Origin: JALSRK01 sp964461995 | GTDB lineage: Bacteria > Acidobacteriota > Terriglobia > Bryobacterales > Bryobacteraceae | Direction: 5' to 3' | NCBI GenBank assembly: GCA_964461995.1 | Contig: CAYWXL010000016.1 | Coordinates: forward strand, 14,703-78,702 | DNA length: 64,000 nt | Shown: positions 33,682-41,745 of the stretch, one piece after another | Numbering within the stretch: position 1 is the stretch's first letter | Layout of the letters: each line of letters opens with the position of its first letter | The notes under the pieces: generated by a model | The model's input: the letters and a program-made list of their open reading frames with translations, nothing else | What the model was told of the DNA's origin: nothing | Databases searched by the model: none | Made by a program: the position numbers and the translations under genes

Positions 33682-35106
33682 TTACGCGGCGGCTCCGGCC
33701 CTGATCACAGCCGCGAGCTGCCGTACTTTGTCGGGCCTCTCACGGGCGAGGTTGTTGTTTTCGAGAGGATCCTCCTCCAGGTCGAAAAGCAAGGTCTTCG
33801 GCTTTTTCGGTTTAGCCGGCGGAGCTTCGGGATCGAAGCCGGTGATCAGCTTGTAACGGCCGTCCCAGACCATCCGCCAGCCATAAAGGCCGGAAAGCAC
33901 CTGTTGCCGGTGGTGTGCGGTCCGGCCCTCCAGCACCGGGCGCAACGATCGGCTGTCCATGTCATCCGGCCGGGCGATGCCCCCATAGTCGAGGAATGTC
34001 GCCGCCAGATCCATCACGGAGACGAGCGCGTCCGAGTCAACTCCTTGCTGGATGCCGGGTCCGGCCACGACCAAGGGCACCGAGACCGACGGATGGTATG
34101 GCACGCTCTTAGCCCAGCGGCTGTGGTCGCCCAGCATCTCGCCATGATCGCTGGAGAAGACGATCAAGGTGTTCTCCAGTTCTCCGCGGCGGTCCAGTTC
34201 TTCGAGATAGCGCCCAAGCCACCGGTCAATGTTCTCGATCATCGCAGAATAGTTTTGGCGGATGGCGACGTGCGTGTCGGCATCAAGGTCCCGGCAGCGA
34301 TTCGGAAGGGGAAACGTGCGGCCACGGCAGTGTCTCTCCATCTCCTGCGTGATGTCCATCGGCTCGTGAGGACCGGCGAAGTTCACCTGCAAGAACCAAG
34401 GCTTGTTTTTGGGCGCCTTGGCCAGCAGCTCGAGCCCGTTCTTCGCGATCCAGTTGTCGCAATAGGCATGATCGGGAAGCGGCGTCGGCTCGGTGACCGA
34501 ATAGTTGCGGAGATTCCCGCGCCGCCGGGCGAAGTCCTTTACGTGGACGCCGATTAGTCCGGTCCGGTGGAGGTAGGCGATATACGGCCCTTTCGGCGTT
34601 TTCGCATTGCGGTAAGCGTCCCATTTGCCGGCGTTGTCGATCCCGTCGTTGAAGCCCCACTCCCGCAGCAGGCGCCGGCCGTCCAGCCCCCAATCCTCGG
34701 TGGCCTTGTGCAGGTCGAACTTGCCGCAGCCCATGACATGGTAGCCGGACCCCCGCAGCAAGGTATAGAAAGTCGTCTGGTCGAGGGGGAAATCGTGGCG
34801 GTTGCTGGCGACCCGGCAACGGTCGTACTCTTTGCCCGCAGCGAGGCAAGCCCGCGATGGGGCGCAGAGCGGCGAGGCGACCACGGCTTTCCGGAACCGG
34901 ACGCCGCGGGCGGCGATCTGATCCAGGAACGGAGTGCGGACCGGGATGCCCGGCCTGCCGCCGGTCCAATCGAAACGGTGCTGATCCGGGAAGAAAAATA
35001 GGATATTGGGGCGGTTGCCGTCGTCTCCCCGGCGGCCCGCCCCGCGCGGCCCCGCCAGCCCGGTGAAGCCGGCGGCCGCAGCGAGCAGCGTTCTTCTGGT
35101 GATCAC
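33682..35106 (-). CDS. Sulfatase (Cys-type, Tat-exported)
   Basis: This 474-residue protein has a twin-arginine-like leader (ITRRTLLAAAAG). The alkaline-phosphatase-fold metal site appears as NILFFFPDQHR. The formylglycine target Cys81 lies in CAPSRACLAAG, matching CxPSR. Downstream are VFSSDHGEMLGDH and the C-terminal sulfatase subdomain. It should cleave sulfate esters after conversion of Cys81 to formylglycine. No sulfatase maturase gene is recognisable in the window. Its first codon overlaps the stop of the small exported protein gene (ATGA). Confidence 0.9.
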   Translation of the reverse strand: MITRRTLLAAAAGFTGLAGPRGAGRRGDDGNRPNILFFFPDQHRFDWTGGRPGIPVRTPFLDQIAARGVRFRKAVVASPLCAPSRACLAAGKEYDRCRVASNRHDFPLDQTTFYTLLRGSGYHVMGCGKFDLHKATEDWGLDGRRLLREWGFNDGIDNAGKWDAYRNAKTPKGPYIAYLHRTGLIGVHVKDFARRRGNLRNYSVTEPTPLPDHAYCDNWIAKNGLELLAKAPKNKPWFLQVNFAGPHEPMDITQEMERHCRGRTFPLPNRCRDLDADTHVAIRQNYSAMIENIDRWLGRYLEELDRRGELENTLIVFSSDHGEMLGDHSRWAKSVPYHPSVSVPLVVAGPGIQQGVDSDALVSVMDLAATFLDYGGIARPDDMDSRSLRPVLEGRTAHHRQQVLSGLYGWRMVWDGRYKLITGFDPEAPPAKPKKPKTLLFDLEEDPLENNNLARERPDKVRQLAAVIRAGAAA

Positions 35107-35591
35107 GGCTCGAGCTTATCAAAGATCACCAGAATCGGCTCCTCACCGGCGGAGGTCCGGACGAGTCCCTCAACAGTGAGCGTCTTGCCGTCCGGCGACA
35201 GGCTCCAAAGCTCGTCAAGCACGACTTTCTTCCCCTCGACGGTGCGAGTGGTCGTCAGCAACAGGTGGCTGCCGAGCATCCGCGCCAAACCCGTCACTTT
35301 GATGTCGCCCACCTGATTCACCGATTCCTCGCCGTCGAGCGTGAAGCGCAACTCATTCCTCTGGCGGCCGCGAACCGTTTGCAGGTCCGCCACTACCGTC
35401 ACATAAAGGCTGTCTTGCTCGATTGTCCGAACCAAAGATTTCGGGGGCGTCATGGAGCCGAAATCGCTGCGGGCGAGATCCGCCTTCCATTTGCCGGAGA
35501 AATCGGCCTTCCGCGCGGAGGCGCTGCCTTCCGCCCCGAGCAAAACACTGCCAGCCAGCGCTGCGATCGAGAGGATTCTCAGCAGTCTCAT
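35103..35591 (-). CDS. Small exported protein of unknown function
   Basis: This 162-residue protein has a clear signal peptide (MRLLRILSIAALAGSVLLGAEG). The mature part opens with DFSGKWKADLARSDFG and appears all-beta, lipocalin-like in composition. I recognise no named family with certainty. It is translationally coupled to the sulfatase gene that follows, so the two may act together in the periplasm. It lies 48 bases after the sodium symporter gene. Confidence 0.7.
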   Translation of the reverse strand: MRLLRILSIAALAGSVLLGAEGSASARKADFSGKWKADLARSDFGSMTPPKSLVRTIEQDSLYVTVVADLQTVRGRQRNELRFTLDGEESVNQVGDIKVTGLARMLGSHLLLTTTRTVEGKKVVLDELWSLSPDGKTLTVEGLVRTSAGEEPILVIFDKLEP

Positions 35592-35639
35592 GGCCTTACC
35601 CTTCCCAGTGTTTCCGATTCTATTCGGGACGTCAAAGTT

Positions 35640-37004
35640 TCAGTTGCTGCGGAGCATGCCGATCGAATCGAGGAATACGAAGACAATGGCCACGGGCACG
35701 ACGAACTTCAGCAGGAAGAGCCACGCGCGATAGAAGACGCCAAGCTTCGTACCGGAAAGGAAGTGGTCGTGCCGGATGGCGTCGTTCAACCGCCAGGCCG
35801 TGAACAGAGCGATACCCAGTCCGCCGAGCGGCAACATGAAGTTGTTGGTCAGGTATCCCAGAGCGTCGAACCAGTTCATCCCGATGACCGACACCATGCT
35901 GGAGCCGAAGAACCAGACGCTGCCGCTTAGCGCCGAAGGGATGCCCACCAGAGTGATCGCTCCGCCAGCAATGAGCGTGGCTTTCATCCGCGACCAGTTC
36001 CTTTCATCCACGAAGTAGGACGTGGTCACTTCCAGCATCGATATTGCGCTGGTGAGAGCCGCCACGACCAACAGGGCGAAAAAGACCATCATCAAGAAAC
36101 TGCCCGCCGGTAGTTGACTGATCGCCACAGGGATGGTGATGAACACCAACCCCGGTCCCGCCGCGGGCTCCATGCCGTGGGAAAAGATGATCGGGAACAG
36201 CACCATGGCGGCGGCGATGGCGATCAACGTGTCCAGCGCGGAGATTGTAATGGCCGCCGACATGATGTCGTCATCTTTTTTCAAGTAGCTCCCATAGGTA
36301 AGAATGGCGCCCATGCCGAGGCTCAGACTGAAAAAGGCCTGACCGAGAGCCTCCAGAACCCCGCGGCGGCCGAAATCCTCGGCGTGGAAGCCGAAGACGA
36401 AGTCCACCGCCGGGCCGAAGCCGTCGAGCGTCATCGCCCGGATCAGCAGCCCGCCGAGCATGAGGAACAGGGCGGGCATCAGAATGACGGACCATCGCTC
36501 CACACCCTTGGAAACACCGCCGGCGACAACCGCCATCGTCATCGCCATGAAAACGAAATGCCAGCCGACGTTCAACCACGGGTTACCGAACAGCTCGGCA
36601 TAGATCGCTTTCGTCGCCTCGGCCCCCAGTCCACTGATGCCGCCCCTCATGGCCAACCACGTGTAATGCAACGACCAGCCGGCGACCACGCTGTAGTAAG
36701 ACAGGATCAGGAAAGACGAAGCGACCCCCAGCCAGCCGAACACCACCCAGCCGCTGCGGCGCCCCGCGAGCTTTCTCATCGCGCCGACAGGCGAACATTG
36801 CGCGGCGCGGCCCAATAGGATCTCCGCCGTCATCACCGGGAGGCCCACGAAGAGGACACACATCAGGTAGACGATGACGAAGATCCCGCCGCCGTTCTCA
36901 CCGGTCTCGTAAGGAAACTTCCAGATGTTTCCCAGTCCGACCGCGCTGCCGGCAGCGGCGAGAATGAACCCGGCCTTCGACTTCCAATGTGCGCGTTGAG
37001 CCAC
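35640..37004 (-). CDS. Sodium-dependent transporter, NSS/SNF family
   Basis: This 454-residue protein has about eleven to twelve membrane segments. TM1 carries the sodium/substrate site motif AAGSAVGLGNIWKFPYETGENGG in part, as GLGNIWKFPY. Bacterial NSS proteins (LeuT-like) import amino acids with sodium across the inner membrane; the substrate cannot be read from sequence. It lies 28 bases after the amino-acid permease gene on the same strand. Confidence 0.9.
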   Translation of the reverse strand: MAQRAHWKSKAGFILAAAGSAVGLGNIWKFPYETGENGGGIFVIVYLMCVLFVGLPVMTAEILLGRAAQCSPVGAMRKLAGRRSGWVVFGWLGVASSFLILSYYSVVAGWSLHYTWLAMRGGISGLGAEATKAIYAELFGNPWLNVGWHFVFMAMTMAVVAGGVSKGVERWSVILMPALFLMLGGLLIRAMTLDGFGPAVDFVFGFHAEDFGRRGVLEALGQAFFSLSLGMGAILTYGSYLKKDDDIMSAAITISALDTLIAIAAAMVLFPIIFSHGMEPAAGPGLVFITIPVAISQLPAGSFLMMVFFALLVVAALTSAISMLEVTTSYFVDERNWSRMKATLIAGGAITLVGIPSALSGSVWFFGSSMVSVIGMNWFDALGYLTNNFMLPLGGLGIALFTAWRLNDAIRHDHFLSGTKLGVFYRAWLFLLKFVVPVAIVFVFLDSIGMLRSN

Positions 37005-37032
37005 CTCGCTCCCCCAAGATGCCCGCAGGAGT

Positions 37033-38430
37033 TCACATGCCGTCCGTCGCCCGGCGCCGCCATACGTAATAAACGGGTATACCGAGGAGAACGATGACCA
37101 GCCCCGGCCAGGTGTAGTTCGGCTTGTAGAGCAACAACACGACCTCGATCAAACCCGCGGCGCCAAGATAAGCGGCCGGCACCAGCGGGTAGCCGATCGC
37201 CCGGTATGGACGGGGCATATCAGGGCGCCGGCGCCGGAGCACGAAGACTCCCGCAATCGTCAGAATGTAGAAGAGTAGAACAGCGAATATAACATAATCC
37301 AAGAGATCGCTATACGTGCCGCTGAGGGTGAGCACGCAAGCCCAAAAGCACTGGATCACGAGCGAGGTTACCGGCGTGTGCCGCTTCGGGTGGATCTCGG
37401 CCACGCGCCGGAAAAAGAGCCCGTCGCGGGCCATCGCGTAGTAGACTCGGGCGCCGGCCAGGATCATCCCATTCATGCACCCGAAGGTCGAGACCATGAT
37501 AGCGATGGCCATCAACTGCACCGCCGCTGGACCCAGCACCATCGAGACCGCCGCGGTCCCGACGCGGTCCTCGGCGGCGGTCTGCATCGCCTCAAGGGGC
37601 AGCAAGTTCAGATACGAGACGTTGCACGCCAGATAAAGCGACGAGACCGCCGCAACGCCGAGTCCCAACGCCAGCGGCAGGTTCCGCCTTGGGTTGCGCA
37701 CCTCCTCGCCGGTGAACGTCACGTTGTTCCACGCATCCGAGGAAAACAGCGAACCCACCATGGCGACTGCCACGGCCTTCACCGCGAACCAGCCCCATTC
37801 GACGCCGTCCCACAAGTGGCCGTAGTTGCGCTCCACCGCTTCCGGGTTGCGGAAGACGAAGCCCAGAGCAATCAGCCCGAGCAGCGCTCCGACCTTGGCG
37901 ATGGTGAAGACGTTCTGCACGGCCGCCCCGGTCCGCAGACCCCGCGTGTTCACCCACGTCAGGAACACGAGCACGCTGATCGCGAGAAATTGTTGCGTGG
38001 TCAAGCTGACAGGCCCAACATGGAAGAGGTAGCGCGACTCCGAAAACCACGGCACGAGGATGCCGGTAAACTTGGCGAAGGCGACCGCCACGGCGGCGAT
38101 GGTGCCGGTCTGGATCACCAGAAACAATGTCCAGCCGTAGAGGAAGCCGAATAGCGGACTGTAGGCCTCGCGCAAGTAGACGTACTGCCCGCCAGCTCGC
38201 GGCATAGCCGCCGCCAGCTCTCCGTACGTGAGGGCGGCCATCAGGGTAAGAAGGGCCGTTACGACCCACGTAGTGAGCACCAGCCCCGCCGAGCCCGTCT
38301 GCCGCGCGATGTCGGCCGGAACGACGAAGATTCCCGAGCCGATCATTGATCCCACAACGATGGTTGTGGCGTCCAAGAGCCCGAGGCCCCGAATCAGGCC
38401 GGGCTTCGTCTCAGTCGTTGTATTGGGCAT
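37033..38430 (-). CDS. APC-superfamily amino acid permease
   Basis: This 465-residue protein has twelve predicted membrane segments. It begins GLIRGLGLLDATTIVVGSMI and continues GSGIFVVPADIARQTGSAG, the conserved APC TM1 with GSGIF. It includes AMPRAGGQYVYLREAYSPL, typical of LAT/YfnA-like exchangers. It probably imports or exchanges amino acids. It sits between thiE (13 bases upstream) and the sodium symporter gene. Confidence 0.9.
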   Translation of the reverse strand: MPNTTTETKPGLIRGLGLLDATTIVVGSMIGSGIFVVPADIARQTGSAGLVLTTWVVTALLTLMAALTYGELAAAMPRAGGQYVYLREAYSPLFGFLYGWTLFLVIQTGTIAAVAVAFAKFTGILVPWFSESRYLFHVGPVSLTTQQFLAISVLVFLTWVNTRGLRTGAAVQNVFTIAKVGALLGLIALGFVFRNPEAVERNYGHLWDGVEWGWFAVKAVAVAMVGSLFSSDAWNNVTFTGEEVRNPRRNLPLALGLGVAAVSSLYLACNVSYLNLLPLEAMQTAAEDRVGTAAVSMVLGPAAVQLMAIAIMVSTFGCMNGMILAGARVYYAMARDGLFFRRVAEIHPKRHTPVTSLVIQCFWACVLTLSGTYSDLLDYVIFAVLLFYILTIAGVFVLRRRRPDMPRPYRAIGYPLVPAAYLGAAGLIEVVLLLYKPNYTWPGLVIVLLGIPVYYVWRRRATDGM

Positions 38431-38442
38431 TGGCGAATCCCC

Positions 38443-39081
38443 TCATCCCTCGCCCACCGCCTTGAGCCATTCCCACGTCCGGGCGCGGATCGTCTCCGGC
38501 GTGCACTCGTCTGGATACAGATCGCTGATCACCGCCACCGATTCGGCTCCGGCGGCGAGCACCTGCTTCGCCACCGCCCGCGTGATGCCGCCGATGGCTA
38601 CCAGGGGCCGCTCCGTCAGCGGCCGCAGGGCGCGCAGGCCGTCGAGCCCCACCACTGGATCCGGGCGCTCTTTGGTTTGCGTGGGGAAGATCGGCCCGAG
38701 GGCCACGTAATCGACGGGCTCCTCGGCGGCCGCCTCGAGCTGGACCCGGTTGTGCGTCGAGAAACCAATGGCCGCGCCCTCGCCCAGGATGCGGCGCGCC
38801 GCCGCCGGAGGCAGGTCCTCCTGGCCTAGGTGGACTCCCGCATCGAGGAGTTTCGCCACGTCGGCCCGGTCGTTCACGACGAACAGGACGCCCCTTTCGC
38901 GGCACAGTTCGGCAACGCGCTCGGCAGCGGCGAAGACCCGCCGCGAGAACGGTCCTTTGTGCCGGAACTGGAGGATCCGCGCGCCGGCTTCGACGATCGC
39001 CTGCGCTGCTTCCACCAGGCCGCAGCCCCGACGCTCCAGCGCTCCGGTGTCCACGATGGGATAGAAAGGCGGCAGCTTCAT
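38443..39081 (-). CDS. thiE: Thiamine-phosphate synthase
   Basis: This 212-residue TIM barrel couples the pyrimidine and thiazole phosphates of thiamine in the cytoplasm. Family blocks are ILQFRHKG, the substrate/Mg site FVVNDRADVAKLLDAGVHLGQ in part (NDRAD, GVHLGQEDLP), GFSTHN, DYVALGPIFPTQTK and the phosphate-binding AIGGI. It heads a run of three minus-strand genes with two transporters. No thiazole or pyrimidine pathway genes are nearby, and I see no TPP riboswitch signature in its short leader. Confidence 0.92.
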   Translation of the reverse strand: MKLPPFYPIVDTGALERRGCGLVEAAQAIVEAGARILQFRHKGPFSRRVFAAAERVAELCRERGVLFVVNDRADVAKLLDAGVHLGQEDLPPAAARRILGEGAAIGFSTHNRVQLEAAAEEPVDYVALGPIFPTQTKERPDPVVGLDGLRALRPLTERPLVAIGGITRAVAKQVLAAGAESVAVISDLYPDECTPETIRARTWEWLKAVGEG

Positions 39082-39113
39082 GGCGCGGTCGCCCGGGTCA
39101 AACAGTAGCCTAT

Positions 39114-39119
39114 ATCATA
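39114..39119 (-). promoter_or_regulatory. Candidate -10 box for thiE
   Basis: The minus strand reads TATGAT about 33 bases before the thiE start, inside an AT-rich patch (39111-39120) in GC-rich surroundings. No convincing -35 box is present at the usual distance. It lies between the S9 peptidase stop and thiE, so thiE probably has its own promoter. Confidence 0.3.
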
Positions 39120-39138
39120 TGCCTGGGGCGCCGCCGCT

Positions 39139-41331
39139 CTACTCCCCGCCGCCCTTCAAGTACCGGTCGAACCACTCCGCCGTCCGTCGGCAGGCGTCGA
39201 TCCAGGTCTCGTCGCGCACGAAGGCGTGGCTTTCTTCCGGGTAGTAAGCCTGGCCGAATGGTTTGCCTTCCTTGATCAGCTTCTCGGCAAGCTGCACGGC
39301 GTCCTGGAACAGCACGTTGTTGTCCACCATGCCGTGGACGATCAGCAGATGGCCCTTCAGCTTGCGCGAGAAGGTGATGGGCGAGCTGCGGCGGAAAGCT
39401 TCCGGGTTGCGCGCCGGAGTGTTCAGGCGCTGGCCGGTGTAGTAGGCGTTGTAGTTCTCCCAGTCGTTCACCGACGCCCAGGAGGAGCCGGCCCGGAAGG
39501 CGTCCGGAGCCAGGAACATCGCCATGTTCGTCATGAAGCCGCCGTAGCTGACGCCCCAGATCCCGATCCGCTCCATGTCGATGTTGCCCAGGCTGCGCAG
39601 GTAGTCCACCGCCCCGAGGACGTCTTCGAGATCCTTGCCGCCCATGTGCAGGTAGACGCCGGTCCGCCACTCGCGCCCGTAGCCGCTGCTGCCCCGGTAG
39701 TCCAGGTCCATGATCACGTAGCCCTGGTTGGCCAGGTAGGAGTTGAATACGTAGCGCTGCTCCTGATAGCTGCCCCATTGCTTCAGCACGCTGGTGGCGT
39801 AGCCGGCCCCGTGGATGAAGAAGACGGCCGGCCACTTCTTGCCGTCTTTGCGGTCCGGATCGTAGCCGGGCGGCAACAGCATCTTCGCCGCCACCATGCG
39901 CTTGTCGCCGCGCGAAGGGAAGCGGACGAAGCGCGTCCGCGGCCAAGGGAATTCCGCGAACTCGGGCTTCACGCGCCGGGTGACGCGGCGGTCTCCGACA
40001 TAGAGATCCGCGGGGTTCTCCAGGTCGGCGATCTGCCAGGCGATGTAGCGGCCGTCTTCGGAAACGACGCCGCAGTTGACGCCTTCGCGCCGCGAGAGCC
40101 GCTCCTTGCCCGTGCCGTCCGGCCGGATGCGGTAGAAGTGCCGCTCATTGGTCCCCTCCTCGGTGGAGTGGTAGTAGATGTAGTCGCCGATCCACTGCGG
40201 CTCGTGGGTCCTGTCGAAGCTCAGCCACTCCGGCCGCACCTCCCACTCGCCCCGCGTCACCTGCACCGGCTCGCCGCCCTCGGCCGGGACCGTATAGAGA
40301 TGCGCCCAGCCGTCCTTCTCGCTCACGATCCAGAGGCGGTGCGAATCCGGCGACCAGCCGAACTCGTTCCAGCGCACCCACCGCTCGTCCTCCTCCTTCC
40401 AGACCGCCTTCGACTTGCCCGTCAATGGATCCGCCACCCGGATCTCGAGCTTCTTCATCGAGGCGTCGATCAGCCGCACGGCGAGCTTCGAGGAGTCCTC
40501 GGACCAGACCGGCTCGGACACCCAGCCCTTCCCCTTCCACTCGCCGAGATCCACACGGACGCGGTCGCGGCCCCGCACGTCGGTCACGTAGATCGCGCTG
40601 GCCGGCATCTCGTCGCCGGCCACCGTCCGCGGGAACATATCGGCGGTGACGAACCGCCCCGAGTAGTTGGGCAGCGGCATCTGCCGGATCTTGCCCCGGC
40701 GCACCCGGTAGGCGATGCGCTCGCCGTCCGGCGCCACCCAGTAGCCGGTGAGCGCCTCCGGCTTCTCGATATCGGTCACCTGCCACAACTGCCCCGTGGC
40801 CAGATCCTGCCTCACCACCTGGCCGCCGCGGATCGAGAACAGGTGTTTGCCGTCCGGGGAGAACTTCGGCGCTCCCTCGGCGGCCTTGGTTCGGGTGAGA
40901 CGGAACGGCTCGGCGCTGCCGTCCGTCGGGACGAGGAACAGCTCGCCGCGGTAGACGAAGGCCACCTTCTTGCCGTCGCGCGAGACGTCGAAGGAGCGGA
41001 TCCCTTCCCTGGGCGGCAGGTGGACCCTCCGGCGCTCGTCCTTCTCCGCCTTCGTATGGAGCAGCTTATCGTCGAACTCCTCGAGATCCGTCAGGCGGAC
41101 CAGGCGCTGCTCGTCAGCGTGATAGGCGAACAGGTCCATGAAGCGCCCGCCGTCGGGATTCCAGCGGAAGACCAGCGTGTGGGCCTCCTTGGCCCAGGTG
41201 AGCGACTGCGGCGCGGTTCCCCAGATGTAGGGCCGCGTGTAGAGCCGTTCCAGAGTCCAGGTCTGCGCCTGGCAAGCAGCGGCGACGAGTGCGAGCGCGG
41301 CGAATCTTCCAATACGGGTCACAGGGATCAT
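39139..41331 (-). CDS. Prolyl oligopeptidase family (S9B, DPP-IV-like) serine peptidase
   Basis: This 730-residue protein has a signal peptide (IPVTRIGRFAALALVAAACQAQ). An N-terminal beta-propeller of the DPP-IV type (residues about 50-470, with WSPDSHRLWIVSEKDG and similar blades) is followed by the alpha/beta-hydrolase domain. The nucleophile Ser is in GVSYGGFM and the catalytic His in EESHAF. It should trim peptides, often after proline, in the periplasm or outside. I chose the ATG at 41331 because it starts the signal peptide. Confidence 0.9.
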   Translation of the reverse strand: MIPVTRIGRFAALALVAAACQAQTWTLERLYTRPYIWGTAPQSLTWAKEAHTLVFRWNPDGGRFMDLFAYHADEQRLVRLTDLEEFDDKLLHTKAEKDERRRVHLPPREGIRSFDVSRDGKKVAFVYRGELFLVPTDGSAEPFRLTRTKAAEGAPKFSPDGKHLFSIRGGQVVRQDLATGQLWQVTDIEKPEALTGYWVAPDGERIAYRVRRGKIRQMPLPNYSGRFVTADMFPRTVAGDEMPASAIYVTDVRGRDRVRVDLGEWKGKGWVSEPVWSEDSSKLAVRLIDASMKKLEIRVADPLTGKSKAVWKEEDERWVRWNEFGWSPDSHRLWIVSEKDGWAHLYTVPAEGGEPVQVTRGEWEVRPEWLSFDRTHEPQWIGDYIYYHSTEEGTNERHFYRIRPDGTGKERLSRREGVNCGVVSEDGRYIAWQIADLENPADLYVGDRRVTRRVKPEFAEFPWPRTRFVRFPSRGDKRMVAAKMLLPPGYDPDRKDGKKWPAVFFIHGAGYATSVLKQWGSYQEQRYVFNSYLANQGYVIMDLDYRGSSGYGREWRTGVYLHMGGKDLEDVLGAVDYLRSLGNIDMERIGIWGVSYGGFMTNMAMFLAPDAFRAGSSWASVNDWENYNAYYTGQRLNTPARNPEAFRRSSPITFSRKLKGHLLIVHGMVDNNVLFQDAVQLAEKLIKEGKPFGQAYYPEESHAFVRDETWIDACRRTAEWFDRYLKGGGE

Positions 41332-41419
41332 GATAGACGATCCCCCTGAGCTGGAGCCGCAGCATTCCAGGCAGCAGAACCCAGCCGCTAGAACCGTTAT
41401 CGAGAGTCGGAATCGCGGG

Positions 41420-41707
41420 TCAGTGGCCCTTCGCGACAGCCCCTTTTCGCCGTGTGATCTGCGCCTCGGCGCCGAGCGCGTAAACCAGCTCGGCAAACGT
41501 TCGCATCGTCATGTTGGCGCTGCCGCTCAACAGGCGCGTCACCCAAGCCCGCGACTTGCCGAGCCGCCGGGCCAATTCGGCCTTGTTGACGCCCTGTTCC
41601 TCCATGAGCCGCGATACGAACTCCGCGGTGTCGGTGACCAGACCTTCAATGGCGTACAGCCGCCGGTACTCCGGATCCTGCATCAAGACTTCGTGCCGCG
41701 TCTTCAT
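41420..41707 (-). CDS. XRE-family helix-turn-helix regulator
   Basis: This 95-residue protein has a Cro/C1-type HTH (VNKAELARRLGKSRAWVTRLLSG) followed by MTMRTFAELVYALGAEAQI, as in HigA/antitoxin-like regulators. The N-terminus is the helical MKTRHEVLMQDPEYRRLYAIE. No toxin gene is next to it. It lies between the S9 peptidase and the large PHP protein on the same strand, with about 40 and 90 base gaps, and may regulate either neighbour. Confidence 0.82.
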   Translation of the reverse strand: MKTRHEVLMQDPEYRRLYAIEGLVTDTAEFVSRLMEEQGVNKAELARRLGKSRAWVTRLLSGSANMTMRTFAELVYALGAEAQITRRKGAVAKGH

Positions 41708-41745
41708 ACTCCTCTCTTCGGCCTGACGGCCTTGCTCGCGCCCTC

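Noticed and set aside
39082..39138. Possible TPP riboswitch ahead of thiE
   Set aside because: The leader is under 60 bases and has no CTGAGA-type element; it is too short for a THI box.
41420..41707. XRE regulator as an antitoxin of a toxin-antitoxin pair
   Set aside because: No RelE/HigB-like or other small toxin gene lies on either side; both neighbours are large exported enzymes.
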